A stretch of DNA of 64,000 nucleotides from Ruminococcus sp. (GCA_029062165.1 JAIDQQ010000032.1:67806-131805), one strand, 5' to 3'. Shown: positions 48,706-58,951, counted from the first letter of the stretch. Notes: generated by a model not told the origin, from the letters alone. Translations and numbers: made by a program.

Positions 48706-50304
48706 ATGTTAAAGAAAATGCTGGCTGTACTTGTCTGTACGTTCACTATTACAAGTGTCTTTTCTTCGTGCGGAAAAGAAGCTGAAATAAGTGAAAATTC
48801 AAGTCTTGAATCTGTAGATGATACAGTTAAATCAAATGTTCAGGTTGCAAACTTCACAGCACCGGAAAAAGATGATACCATAATTACTATGAATATACGG
48901 GACTATGGTACGGTAAAAATCAGACTGTTTCCGGAATACGCCGACAAGGGCGTTGAAAATTTCATAGGACTTGCCGAAAAAGGTTACTATGACGGACTTA
49001 CTTTCCATAGAGTTATAAAGGATTTCATGATTCAGGGCGGTGACCCTAATGGCAATGGTACTGGTGGCGAATCACTATGGGGTGGCAAATTCGACGGCGG
49101 TTCAGACCCACATCTTATTAACTGTGCCGGTGCATTGGCATACGCTAACAGCGGTGCTTTACCTGGTAGCGATGCACCCCCGACATCTACTGACGGAAGC
49201 CAGTTCTATATAGTAACCGGTACAGTATGTTCTGAAAGCGACATTGATTATTACAAGGAAGCCGGTTATAATATATCCGAAGAAGCAAAAGCTATCTATA
49301 CTACAGCCGGTGGTACTCCGTGGCTTGACGGAAGTTATACAGTATTCGGTCAGGTTTTCGACGGTCTTGACATTATTTTCCAGATACAGAATGTAACTAC
49401 AGATACCGGCAACGACAAGCCTATGAAAGATGTTATTATAGATTCCGTAACCGTCGACAAGTACAACGGCGAAGACCTCAACTGGTACATTACCGACTAT
49501 GAGGGTTATGACACACAGTCCGCTGAACAGGAAACACTTCCGGTTGAACAAGTTCCTGTAAAGAATTTCACTGAACCTGAAATAGGCGACAAGATAGTAA
49601 GCATGACTTTAAAAGACTATGGCGAAGTAAAAATACGTCTGTTTCCGGAATACGCCGACAAGGGTGTAGAAAACTTCCTCGGACTTGCCGAACAAGGTTA
49701 CTATGACGGACTTACTTTCCATAGAATAATAAACGATTTCATGATACAGGGCGGAGACCCCGAAGGTACTGGACGTGGTGGCGAATCCATATGGGGTGGC
49801 GAGTTTGAAGGCGGTACTGACCCACATCTTATTCACTGTGCGGGTGCAGTCGCATACGCTAACAGTGGTGCAACTTCTACAAATGGAAGCCAGTTCTATA
49901 TAGTAACCGGTGAGGTCTATGACGACGAAAAACTTTCCGCATACGAACATTACGGCTACAGTTTCACTGACGAAGCCAAACAGATTTACAAGACAAACGG
50001 CGGTACTCCTTTCCTTGATGGCAGTTATACAGTATTCGGTCAGGTCTATGACGGTCTTAACATTATTTTTGAAGTCCAGCAGGTCACAACCGACGAAAGC
50101 GACAAACCGTTTGAAGATGTTATAATAGAATCTATGAAAGTCGGCGAATACGACGGTAGCGGTGTTAAGTGGAATCTTTCTGACTATGAGGGAACTGCAC
50201 CGGCTTCGGACGATACCGAAACCGACGAAACCGTTTCTGACGATACAGCCGGTGACGATTCTTCTGATATTTCTACCGGCTTTTTCGGTGAGACACTTGA
50301 ATAA
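48706..50304 (+). CDS. Lipoprotein with two tandem cyclophilin-type peptidyl-prolyl isomerase domains
   Basis: Lipobox TSVFSSC; two copies of FHRVIKDFMIQGGDPNGNGTGGESLWGGKF / FHRIINDFMIQGGDPEGTGRGGESIWGGEF and GSQFYIVTG. Confidence 0.95.
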   Translation: MLKKMLAVLVCTFTITSVFSSCGKEAEISENSSLESVDDTVKSNVQVANFTAPEKDDTIITMNIRDYGTVKIRLFPEYADKGVENFIGLAEKGYYDGLTFHRVIKDFMIQGGDPNGNGTGGESLWGGKFDGGSDPHLINCAGALAYANSGALPGSDAPPTSTDGSQFYIVTGTVCSESDIDYYKEAGYNISEEAKAIYTTAGGTPWLDGSYTVFGQVFDGLDIIFQIQNVTTDTGNDKPMKDVIIDSVTVDKYNGEDLNWYITDYEGYDTQSAEQETLPVEQVPVKNFTEPEIGDKIVSMTLKDYGEVKIRLFPEYADKGVENFLGLAEQGYYDGLTFHRIINDFMIQGGDPEGTGRGGESIWGGEFEGGTDPHLIHCAGAVAYANSGATSTNGSQFYIVTGEVYDDEKLSAYEHYGYSFTDEAKQIYKTNGGTPFLDGSYTVFGQVYDGLNIIFEVQQVTTDESDKPFEDVIIESMKVGEYDGSGVKWNLSDYEGTAPASDDTETDETVSDDTAGDDSSDISTGFFGETLE

Positions 50305-50411
50305 TTAAGTTATATAATTTAATTTATATATATTCCTGCTTGTGTAGACTTTTAAAGAAAAGATATTCAGGAGCAGAGAAAAAATTTCCTGAGATAAGGA
50401 GAGAGTTTATA

Positions 50412-51734
50412 TTGGATAAATTTGTTATAAAGGGTGGTCGCCGTCTTGCCGGTGAAGTCATAATCAGCGGTGCGAAAAATGCAGTAGTAGCAATACTTCC
50501 GGCGGTCATTCTTTCAGACCAGCCATGTATTATCGACAATGTACCCGACATAAGCGACGTAAGAATAAGTCTGAAAATTCTGCGTGAAATGGGTGCGGAA
50601 GTTTCAAGGCTTAATACCTGTAAGTACAGAATTGACCCTACTACTATAAAGCGATTCTGTGTACCTTACGAAAGTGCCAAAAAAATGAGAGCTTCATATT
50701 ATTTCCTCGGTGCGTTGCTCGGAAAGTACAATCAGGCAAGAGTTTCAATGCCGGGGGGGTGTCCGCTCGGTGACAGACCTATTGACCAGCATCTTAAAGC
50801 ATTTTCCATACTCGGTGCGGATTATACTTTAAGTCAGGGCATGATTGACCTCAAAGCACAGAAACTTACCGGTAATCAGATTTTCTTCGACGTCGTAACC
50901 GTCGGTGCTACCATGAACGCTATGTTAGCGGCGGTAAAGGCGGAGGGGCTGACGATTATCGAAAACGCCGCCAAAGAGCCTCATATAGTTGACCTCGCTA
51001 ATTTCCTCAACTCTATGGGTGCGAACATCATGGGAGCAGGTACGGATGTTATTAAAATACGTGGCGTAAATTATCTGCGTGGTACTGAATATTCAGTAGT
51101 ACCTGACCAGATTGAAGCCGGTACTTTCATGATTGCCGCCGCCGCTACCAAAGGCGACGTTTTATTGAAAAACATTATTCCTAAACATCTTGAATCCATA
51201 ACCAAAAAGCTTGAAAAAATCGGCGTTAATATCGAATCTTTCGATGACAGTATGAGAGTATGGGTTGAAGAAGACGCACCACTTGTAAAAGTAAACGTAA
51301 AGACTTCGCCACACCCTGGATTTCCGACTGATATGCAACCGCAGATTGCTACACTTCTTACACTCGCAAGCGGTACAAGCATAGTCACGGAAAGCATCTG
51401 GGACAAGCGTTTCGGGTACGTCGACGAATTGAGGCGTATGGGTGCTGATATTACCGTGAATGGTTCTGTAGCACTCATAGAGGGTACCGGCAGACTTAAC
51501 GGCGCACCGGTCAAGGCGTGTGACCTCAGAGCAGGTGCAGCTTTGATTATTGCCGGACTTGCCGCAAACGGCGTAACGGAAATTGAAGATATTTTCCATA
51601 TCGAAAGAGGTTACGACAGTATGGAAATAAAATTACGTCAGCTTGGTGCGGATATAGAAAAAGTAGCAGTTTCCGACGAGGTACAGACCAATCTTGAAAG
51701 AAACAATTTATCTGAAAATGCACAGGCAGTTTAA
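50412..51734 (+). CDS. murA: UDP-N-acetylglucosamine 1-carboxyvinyltransferase
   Basis: DKFVIKGGRRLAGEVIISGAKNAVVAILPA, MPGGCPLGDRPIDQH (catalytic Cys). TTG at 50412 preceded by AAGGAGAG is the likely start. Confidence 0.95.
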   Translation: MDKFVIKGGRRLAGEVIISGAKNAVVAILPAVILSDQPCIIDNVPDISDVRISLKILREMGAEVSRLNTCKYRIDPTTIKRFCVPYESAKKMRASYYFLGALLGKYNQARVSMPGGCPLGDRPIDQHLKAFSILGADYTLSQGMIDLKAQKLTGNQIFFDVVTVGATMNAMLAAVKAEGLTIIENAAKEPHIVDLANFLNSMGANIMGAGTDVIKIRGVNYLRGTEYSVVPDQIEAGTFMIAAAATKGDVLLKNIIPKHLESITKKLEKIGVNIESFDDSMRVWVEEDAPLVKVNVKTSPHPGFPTDMQPQIATLLTLASGTSIVTESIWDKRFGYVDELRRMGADITVNGSVALIEGTGRLNGAPVKACDLRAGAALIIAGLAANGVTEIEDIFHIERGYDSMEIKLRQLGADIEKVAVSDEVQTNLERNNLSENAQAV

Positions 51735-51748
51735 AATCTGTAAAAAAA

Positions 51749-51781
51749 CGGAGTATTTTTAAAAATACTCCGTGTTTTTTT
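51749..51781 (+). terminator. Rho-independent terminator after murA
   Basis: ACGGAGTATTTTT-AAAAATACTCCGTGTTTTTTT. Confidence 0.85.
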
Positions 51782-51785
51782 GTAA

Positions 51786-52646
51786 TCAAAATGCTTTACC
51801 GACTTTTTCGCCGTAATGTACAACAGTTTCAAAACCTGCTCTTGTGTTTCTTATTATATCCGTATCCGGACGGACGGTGTTTTTTTCAAATAACTGTACT
51901 ATCGTAGACCCTCCGAATTTAAACATACCTTTTTCTTCACCTTTGGAAAAATAATATTCTCCGTGATGGTTGCATATTCTGCCTACCATCATAGCACCGA
52001 CTTCCATATGTACCACGTCGCCGAAGTTATCCGTATGCATTACGGTATATTCCCGACTGTTACGTTTATATATATTATAGTTTTTCAGTGCTATCGGATT
52101 CACTGTATGCAGTTCACCCTGAATGAATACGTTTCCGGTTTTTGAACCGTCATCAATATAGCAGTATCTGTGATAGTCGTCGACTTCAAGACGATATATA
52201 AAACAGTAGCCACCGTCATAACGGCGTGCAAGAAATTCATTTGCAAGCATATCCGAAACCCTGTAAAGTGAATCCTTTATTCTGAAAATACTGTCACGGT
52301 TTATTCTGTATACCGAAAGTTTTGAATCACATGGGCTTATAAGGTGGTCTGCATTGTAGTCAATGACACGTTTTCCGTTTCTGATTCTGCGTGTGAAAAA
52401 TTCGTTATATGAATAGAATTTTTTCATTACGTAATCCGAAGTATCAAGATTATGTTTTTCTATGAATTTCTTTATGAACGGTATCGAAAACGGCGAATCC
52501 ATAAAATTTCCTACTGTATGCGAAACTACCGGCATAATCAGAAATTTAAGGACTATTCTTCCGCCTGTTGTTCCGTAAAGTTTTGTGAGAATCCTGTTCT
52601 GTTCCTTGTTTTCGGCGATAATTTCGCCTTTTCTGTTTTTAATCAT
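51786..52646 (-). CDS. psd: Phosphatidylserine decarboxylase proenzyme
   Basis: FFTRRIRNGKR, DDYHRYCYIDDG, VGAMMVGRICNH, processing motif FKFGGSTIVQLF. Confidence 0.95.
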   Translation of the reverse strand: MIKNRKGEIIAENKEQNRILTKLYGTTGGRIVLKFLIMPVVSHTVGNFMDSPFSIPFIKKFIEKHNLDTSDYVMKKFYSYNEFFTRRIRNGKRVIDYNADHLISPCDSKLSVYRINRDSIFRIKDSLYRVSDMLANEFLARRYDGGYCFIYRLEVDDYHRYCYIDDGSKTGNVFIQGELHTVNPIALKNYNIYKRNSREYTVMHTDNFGDVVHMEVGAMMVGRICNHHGEYYFSKGEEKGMFKFGGSTIVQLFEKNTVRPDTDIIRNTRAGFETVVHYGEKVGKAF

Positions 52647-52652
52647 AATAAA

Positions 52653-53876
52653 CTACCTTTTTGCGTTGGCGAGCATAAGTTTTATGCGGTTTTCCTGATT
52701 TACACGTGTTGCCCCCGGGTCATAGTCGACGGCAACTATATTAGCTTCCGGATTATCCTGTTTTATGGCTCTTGACATTCCTTTTGCAACAATATGATTA
52801 GGCAGACATCCGAACGGTTGTGTACATATGATGTTCTGTACACCGGACTGTACTAACGCACCCATTTCCGCCGGAATAAGCCAGCCCTCACCCATTACGA
52901 CACCTTGATTTATGTATTTATCGGCAAGTTTCCGGAGATGTTCAAAATCATGGAACGGTTCAAATTTACCGTGTTTTTCCATAATTTTAATAAGTTTTTT
53001 CTGAAAATGATACATTATTTCATAACCAAGATAATATATTCCGGAGTTTATATTTCCGTTATCGTATATTTTAGCGTCGTTGAAAGTACCGGAAGCACAG
53101 TACATTACGAAGTCGAGAAGTGCCGGTACGATAGGTTCGCAACCCTCTGAAATGAGGAAATCTTCAAGATGATTATTTGCAAGCGGTGAGTATTTGACGT
53201 ATATTTCCCCGACTATTCCCACACGGATTTTTTTCTTGTCACTTAACTTTATGTCGCCGAAATCGTCAAGAATATCCGTACTTATCTTTTCGAGTTTAAG
53301 AAAAAATTTACTGTTTTTCCGGAACATATTTCCGATTCGTTTTTCCCACTTTGAAAGTACCTTTTCAGAATCGCCTTTATTAAGTTCGTAAGTACGGCAT
53401 TTGTTGTAACAGGTCATAAGTAAGTCACCGTACATTACGGCGTATATCATTTTCAGAAACATTCCGGCAGTGATTTTAAATGCACTGTCTTTTTCAAGTC
53501 CGCTGAAATTCAATGATACTACCGGTACTTGCGGAAAATTCCTGTCTACTGCTTTCCGGAGCAGGTGTATATAGTTTGAGGCTCTGCAACCTCCGCCGGT
53601 CTGCGTAATCATGAGGGCAGTTTTATCGGGGTCATATTTACCGCTTTTAAGTGCGTCCATAAACTGTCCTATTACCAGTAATGCCGGATAACAGGCGTCA
53701 TTATGGACGTTTTTCAAGCCCTCGTCTACTACTGCCCGTGAATCGTTCCGAAGCAGTTCCATATGATAGCCTTCTGCCTCGAAAATACTTATAATCAGTC
53801 TGAAATGTATCGGGAGCATATCCGGTACAAGTATTGTATGGGTTTTTATCATATCTTCCGTGAATTTAGCTGACAT
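52653..53876 (-). CDS. 2-hydroxyacyl-CoA dehydratase D-component-like protein (HgdB/BcrC superfamily)
   Basis: NDACYPALLVIGQFMDAL, TQTGGGCRASNYIHLLRKA, ICTQPFGCLPNHIVAKGM. Confidence 0.88.
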   Translation of the reverse strand: MSAKFTEDMIKTHTILVPDMLPIHFRLIISIFEAEGYHMELLRNDSRAVVDEGLKNVHNDACYPALLVIGQFMDALKSGKYDPDKTALMITQTGGGCRASNYIHLLRKAVDRNFPQVPVVSLNFSGLEKDSAFKITAGMFLKMIYAVMYGDLLMTCYNKCRTYELNKGDSEKVLSKWEKRIGNMFRKNSKFFLKLEKISTDILDDFGDIKLSDKKKIRVGIVGEIYVKYSPLANNHLEDFLISEGCEPIVPALLDFVMYCASGTFNDAKIYDNGNINSGIYYLGYEIMYHFQKKLIKIMEKHGKFEPFHDFEHLRKLADKYINQGVVMGEGWLIPAEMGALVQSGVQNIICTQPFGCLPNHIVAKGMSRAIKQDNPEANIVAVDYDPGATRVNQENRIKLMLANAKR

Positions 53877-53880
53877 AATA

Positions 53881-56808
53881 TTATACCTCCATAGTAGCGA
53901 CAAGACTTCTAAGACGTATACGTACCGCACCTAAATTATTTATCTCGTCGATTTTAAGCTGTGTATATAATTTGCCCTTGCTTTCAAGAATTTTACGGAC
54001 TTCGTCGCCTGTTACTGCGTCTATACCGCAACCGAATGAAATAAGCTGTACTAACTGCATATCAGGCTGTCGTGTGACGTATTCAGAAGCCCGATAAAGT
54101 CTTGAATGATAAGTCCACTGGTTCAGGACGTTAAGATGTGGTGTTTCAGCGAGTGCGGAAACGCTGTCTTCCGTTACTACCGCCATACCCAGACTTTTTA
54201 TTAACTTGTTTATTCCATGATTTATTTCTTTGTCTATGTGATAGGGTCTTCCGGCGACTACTATTATATTACGTTTTTCGGCACGTGCCTGCCATATTAT
54301 CTTCTCCGCCTGTGAAGCTATATCGTTTCTGTGACGTTCCATAGCCCTGTATGCCTTTTCCACTGCAACAGGTATACGACATCTTAAATTATACCCTTTC
54401 AGACATTTTTTCAGGACTTTTTCAACGTTTTTCTTTACGTTCAAATCTATGTAAGGGTGTATGAAATTATTTTCGTTCAGACGTGGATTATTTGCAATAA
54501 GTAACTCCGGATAGTACGCTACTACAGGACAGTTGAAATGATTGTCGCTGTGTCCCTCGTCGATATTGTAACTCATGCACGGATAGAAAATAAAATCAAC
54601 GTTCTTGTCGAGAAGATTTTCAATGTGTCCGTGTGTGAGTTTCGCCGGATAGCATACTGTATCTGACGGTATTGTATGCTGTCCGAGATAGTACATACTT
54701 CGGGAACTTTCGTCTGAAACGACTGTTTTAAAGCCTAATTCCGTGAAAAGCATATGCCAGAACGGTAACTGTTCATAGAATCCTAAAGCAAGCGGAAATC
54801 CTACTGTACCTACAGGGCGTTTCGGCTGATGTTTCTTTACCGTATTTATTATGCTGTCGTATTTGTATTCAAACAAGTCCGGAACGGTGTTTTTATTCGG
54901 ATTACCTGCACCCTTTTCGCACCGGTTTCCTGATATGTAACGTCTGCCACCACCGAATTTTATAATATCAAGCTGACAATGTGCGGTACAGCCCCGACAC
55001 TGTGTTGACCGTGATGTATATGTAAATTTTTCAATATCTTCCTGTGAAATCAGTGACGATTTTTCAGCGGTCTGTTTTTCCTTGGCGTACAATGCACACC
55101 CGAACGCTCCCATAAGTCCTGAAATTGCCGGTCTTATGACGTTTCTGCCGGTTTCTATCTCAAATGAACGGAGTACCGCATCATTCAGAAAAGTACCGCC
55201 CTGTACTACTATATTTTTACCTAATTCGTCCGGTGAGTTCGCACGGATTACTTTATATATGGCGTTCTTTATTATCGACATGGACAGACCGGCTGAAATG
55301 TCCTCAACGGTTGCACCGTCTTTCTGTGCCTGCTTTACGGAACTGTTCATGAAAACGGTACATCTTGACCCTAAATCTACAGGGTGTTCCGCAAAAAGTC
55401 CGAGTTTTGAAAATTCGGAAATATCATATCCCAGTGCCATAGCGAACGTCTGTATGAACGAACCACATCCCGATGAGCAGGCTTCATTTAACATGATACT
55501 GTCAATGCTGTGATTTTTTATCCGGAAACACTTTATATCCTGACCGCCTATATCTATTATGAAATCGACTTCCGGACAGAAATACGACGCCGCTTTGAAA
55601 TGTGCTACTGTCTCGACTATGCCGAAATCTGTTGAAAGTCCGGCTTTTATGAGGTCTTCGCCGTAACCTGTCACCGCAGAGCCTTTTATATTTATATCCG
55701 GATTCATTTCACGATATATATTTTTTATCTGCTTTACGATTTTATCAAGAGGCTGTCCTAAATTGGAAGAATAATGGTGATATAAAATTCTGCCGTCTTC
55801 GGTAATCAGGACTAATTTTGTAGTTGTAGAACCGGCGTCGATACCTAAATATGCATTGCCCTTGTATTTATGTATATCCGCATAACCTAAATCGAATTTC
55901 CGGTGACGTTCTATGAAGTCGTCGTATTCAGAATGCGAGGCAAACAACGGTTTTCCGGTAACTATTTTGTCAGATACTTTTGCGGTACTTATTTTTGAAA
56001 TTATTTCCCCTGCCGTAAGATAGTCTTCGGAAGTTGCGGAATACAATGCACAGCCATAAGCTACAAATATCGGGGCTTCTTCCGGAAATATGGCGTTTTC
56101 CTCATCTAAGTCCAGTGTACGCACAAATGCTTTTTTAAGTCCTTTAAGGAAAAATAACGGTCCGCCAAGGAATAAAACTTTTCCCTCAATTGTACGTCCC
56201 TGTGCAAGTCCGGAAACAGTCTGGTCAACGACTGCCTGAAAAATACTGGCGGATATGTCTTCACGCCTTGCACCCTGATTAAGTAACGGTTGTATATCTG
56301 ATTTGGCAAAAACTCCGCACCGTGAGGCTATCGGATATATTTTCTGTGAACGCATTGAAAGGGCGTCGAGTTCGTCGGCGGTAACTCCGAGAAGTGTTGC
56401 CATCTGGTCTATGAAAGCTCCCGTACCGCCCGCACACGAGCCATTCATACGCTGTTCTACGCCACCGGTCAGGAATATTATTTTAGCATCTTCTCCGCCC
56501 AGTTCTATGACGGAATCGACATCAGGGAATTTTTTCTTTACCGCTAAAAATGCCGAGTGGACTTCCTGTACAAACGGTATTCCGGCGGAATCCGCAAGAC
56601 CTAATCCGGCTGAACCTGTTATACATACTGTGAATAATTCTTCCGGATAATCGGAACGTATTATTTTAAGCTGGTCAATTACGGTTTCCTTGACCCTTGA
56701 AAAATGTCGCTGATATTTTGAATATATAATATTGCCGTCGAGGTCTGTTATTACGGTCTTAACGGTTGTAGACCCTATGTCTATACCGAGAGAAAATTTT
56801 CTGTTCAT
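53881..56808 (-). CDS. 2-hydroxyacyl-CoA dehydratase activase-related protein: two BcrAD/BadFG ATPase domains plus DUF2229-type region
   Basis: SLGIDIGSTTVKTVITD...NGSCAGGTGAFIDQMA and YLGIDAGSTTTKLVLI...NEACSSGCGSFIQTFAMALG; Cys cluster TQCRGCTAHCQLDII; DUF2229-like VGFPLALGFYEQLPFWHMLFTELGFKTVVSDESS. Confidence 0.93.
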   Translation of the reverse strand: MNRKFSLGIDIGSTTVKTVITDLDGNIIYSKYQRHFSRVKETVIDQLKIIRSDYPEELFTVCITGSAGLGLADSAGIPFVQEVHSAFLAVKKKFPDVDSVIELGGEDAKIIFLTGGVEQRMNGSCAGGTGAFIDQMATLLGVTADELDALSMRSQKIYPIASRCGVFAKSDIQPLLNQGARREDISASIFQAVVDQTVSGLAQGRTIEGKVLFLGGPLFFLKGLKKAFVRTLDLDEENAIFPEEAPIFVAYGCALYSATSEDYLTAGEIISKISTAKVSDKIVTGKPLFASHSEYDDFIERHRKFDLGYADIHKYKGNAYLGIDAGSTTTKLVLITEDGRILYHHYSSNLGQPLDKIVKQIKNIYREMNPDINIKGSAVTGYGEDLIKAGLSTDFGIVETVAHFKAASYFCPEVDFIIDIGGQDIKCFRIKNHSIDSIMLNEACSSGCGSFIQTFAMALGYDISEFSKLGLFAEHPVDLGSRCTVFMNSSVKQAQKDGATVEDISAGLSMSIIKNAIYKVIRANSPDELGKNIVVQGGTFLNDAVLRSFEIETGRNVIRPAISGLMGAFGCALYAKEKQTAEKSSLISQEDIEKFTYTSRSTQCRGCTAHCQLDIIKFGGGRRYISGNRCEKGAGNPNKNTVPDLFEYKYDSIINTVKKHQPKRPVGTVGFPLALGFYEQLPFWHMLFTELGFKTVVSDESSRSMYYLGQHTIPSDTVCYPAKLTHGHIENLLDKNVDFIFYPCMSYNIDEGHSDNHFNCPVVAYYPELLIANNPRLNENNFIHPYIDLNVKKNVEKVLKKCLKGYNLRCRIPVAVEKAYRAMERHRNDIASQAEKIIWQARAEKRNIIVVAGRPYHIDKEINHGINKLIKSLGMAVVTEDSVSALAETPHLNVLNQWTYHSRLYRASEYVTRQPDMQLVQLISFGCGIDAVTGDEVRKILESKGKLYTQLKIDEINNLGAVRIRLRSLVATMEV

Positions 56809-56910
56809 TTTTCAGTCTCCGTTTCTTAAAAAATTCCGTTTTAAATATTATACTATATTTTTCTGCAAAAATAAAGCGGTAATTTCTGAATTTTTTTCTT
56901 TTATCATCAA

Positions 56911-56934
56911 AAGGGACGGCTTAAACCGTCCCCA
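56911..56934 (-). terminator. Terminator downstream of glyS
   Basis: Minus strand GGGACGGTTTAAGCCGTCCCTTTT. Confidence 0.75.
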
Positions 56935-56939
56935 CCGGA

Positions 56940-58346
56940 TTAAAATTCAATTTTCTTTTCAAGATATGCCACGAGGTCATTTATATTAACACGTTCCTGT
57001 TCCATAGTATCACGGTCACGGACGGTTACACAGTTGTCCTTTTCGAGAGTATCGAAATCATATGTTATACAGAATGGTGTACCGATTTCGTCATGACGGC
57101 GGTAACGTTTTCCGATTGTACCGGTCTCATCGAAGTCACACATGAATTTTTTCGAGAGCATTTCAAAAACTTCCTCGGCTTTCGGAGTGAGTTTCTTTAC
57201 AAGTGGGAGTACCGCACATTTGAACGGTGCGAGAGCAGGATGTAAGTGCATTACTGTACGGATTTCACGTTTTTCCTTACCGTTCTTGTCGATTGTTACA
57301 AGTTCTTCCTCGTCGTAAGCCTCTGTTACTATCGAAAGGAACAGCCTTTCAACGCCAAGAGAAGGCTCTATTACATACGGTATATATTTTTCATTTGTTT
57401 CGGGGTCAAAATATTCGAGGGATTTTCCGCTTGTATTTATATGCTGTGTGAGGTCATAGTCTGTACGGTCAGCGACACCCCATAGTTCGCCCCAGCCGAA
57501 CGGGAACAGGTATTCAAAATCTGTGGTAGCCTTTGAATAGAAACATAATTCTTCAGGGGAGTGGTCACGAAGTCTTATATTTTCCTCTTTAAGTCCGAGA
57601 CTTAACAGGAAGTCTTTACAATAGCTTCTCCAGTAACTGAACCATTCCAAATCTGTACCAGGTTTGCAGAAAAATTCAAGTTCCATCTGTTCAAACTCAC
57701 GTACACGGAATATGAAGTTTCCGGGGGTTATCTCGTTACGGAAAGACTTTCCAACCTGTGCTACTCCGAACGGTACTTTTTTTCTTGTGGTACGCTGAAT
57801 ATTGGCGAAGTTTACGAAGATACCCTGTGCAGTTTCCGGACGGAGATATAATTCAGACTTACTGTCTTCTGTTACGCCCTGAAAAGTCTTGAACATAAGA
57901 TTAAACTGTCTTATGTCGGTGAAGTTATGCTTGCCACAGTCCGGACATGGAATTTCATGTTCCTTTATGTAGGCGGACATCTGTTCATTAGTCCAACCGG
58001 CTACGTTTGTACCGTCGAAATCTTCAATGAGATTGTCAGCACGGTGACGTGTATGACATTCCTTGCAGTCCATGAGAGGGTCAGAAAAACCGCCGATATG
58101 TCCGGAAGCTACCCATGTCTGCGGATTCATGAGAATAGCACTGTCGAGACCTACGTTGTATTTGTTTTCCTGTACGAATTTCTTTAGCCATGCCTTTTTG
58201 ATGTTGTTTTTGAGTTCAACACCTAACGGACCGTAATCCCATGTATTAGCAAGACCGCCATAAATTTCAGAACCAGGGTATACATAACCCTTTGATTTAC
58301 AGAGGTCAACTATTTTATCCATGATTTTTTCGTTGTTCTTAAGCAT
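56940..58346 (-). CDS. glyS: Glycine--tRNA ligase (single-chain, dimeric type)
   Basis: [83 protein letters not shown]. Confidence 0.96.
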   Translation of the reverse strand: MLKNNEKIMDKIVDLCKSKGYVYPGSEIYGGLANTWDYGPLGVELKNNIKKAWLKKFVQENKYNVGLDSAILMNPQTWVASGHIGGFSDPLMDCKECHTRHRADNLIEDFDGTNVAGWTNEQMSAYIKEHEIPCPDCGKHNFTDIRQFNLMFKTFQGVTEDSKSELYLRPETAQGIFVNFANIQRTTRKKVPFGVAQVGKSFRNEITPGNFIFRVREFEQMELEFFCKPGTDLEWFSYWRSYCKDFLLSLGLKEENIRLRDHSPEELCFYSKATTDFEYLFPFGWGELWGVADRTDYDLTQHINTSGKSLEYFDPETNEKYIPYVIEPSLGVERLFLSIVTEAYDEEELVTIDKNGKEKREIRTVMHLHPALAPFKCAVLPLVKKLTPKAEEVFEMLSKKFMCDFDETGTIGKRYRRHDEIGTPFCITYDFDTLEKDNCVTVRDRDTMEQERVNINDLVAYLEKKIEF

Positions 58347-58444
58347 TTTTAAAATACCTCATTTCATGATTAGTTTATCTATTATATTTTAATCCAAAAT
58401 TGCGGAAATGTCAATAGCTGATTGAAAATTTAAAATTATTATGT

Positions 58445-58491
58445 AAACTTTCTGTTAATATTAAACGGCAGACCGTTGTATAAGAAAGTTT
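58445..58491 (+). promoter_or_regulatory. Structured leader candidate upstream of small ORFs
   Basis: AAACTTTCT (58445-58453) pairs with AGAAAGTTT (58483-58491); inner hairpin AACGG-CAGA-CCGTT. Confidence 0.5.
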
Positions 58492-58521
58492 CCGGTACTA
58501 TTATATAAGGAGGTGTTTTAA

Positions 58522-58590
58522 ATGAAATATACAGAGCAGGTGACCTATGTGACGGATAAAATGCATTTTTATAAACTTTTTCTTACGTAA
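58522..58590 (+). CDS. Candidate 22-aa small ORF MKYTEQVTYVTDKMHFYKLFLT
   Basis: Strong SD AAGGAGGTGTTTTAAATG; below the ORF-track size cut. Confidence 0.45.
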   Translation: MKYTEQVTYVTDKMHFYKLFLT

Positions 58591-58691
58591 TATATTATAT
58601 ATATATTATATATTCTGTTATAAAAGAATTATAAAAGGATAAATAAGGTTCATATCATACATCTTTATATTTTTCAGGGAGGTATTTTTCT

Positions 58692-58919
58692 ATGAATGGT
58701 TATTCCAGATGGTGTTTCAACTGGATAGGCGGTAAGAAACCGAAAGTAAGGTTTGAGCTTGCAAATTACCGTGTTGATGTATATTACGATACTGCAAAAT
58801 ATATTTTCCATACTTTCATATGGGATACTTTTACCGGTGAATACATACGCCATTATGTTTCCAAAAAGGGAGTAACGGAACTCGGCGAACGCAAGGAAAT
58901 ATCAGATTTTTATTATTAA
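58692..58919 (+). CDS. Small hypothetical protein, 75 aa
   Basis: SD GGGAGG upstream; followed by terminator. Confidence 0.65.
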   Translation: MNGYSRWCFNWIGGKKPKVRFELANYRVDVYYDTAKYIFHTFIWDTFTGEYIRHYVSKKGVTELGERKEISDFYY

Positions 58920-58920
58920 A

Positions 58921-58951
58921 AAAAGCCGTATCCGGTGAGAATACGGCAAGG
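58921..58951 (+). terminator. Terminator-like hairpin
   Basis: AAAGCCGTAT-ccggtgag-AATACGGC. Confidence 0.5.

Noticed and set aside
49159-49950. Minus-strand ORFs opposite the double cyclophilin gene
   Set aside because: Antisense shadows duplicated along with the domain duplication.
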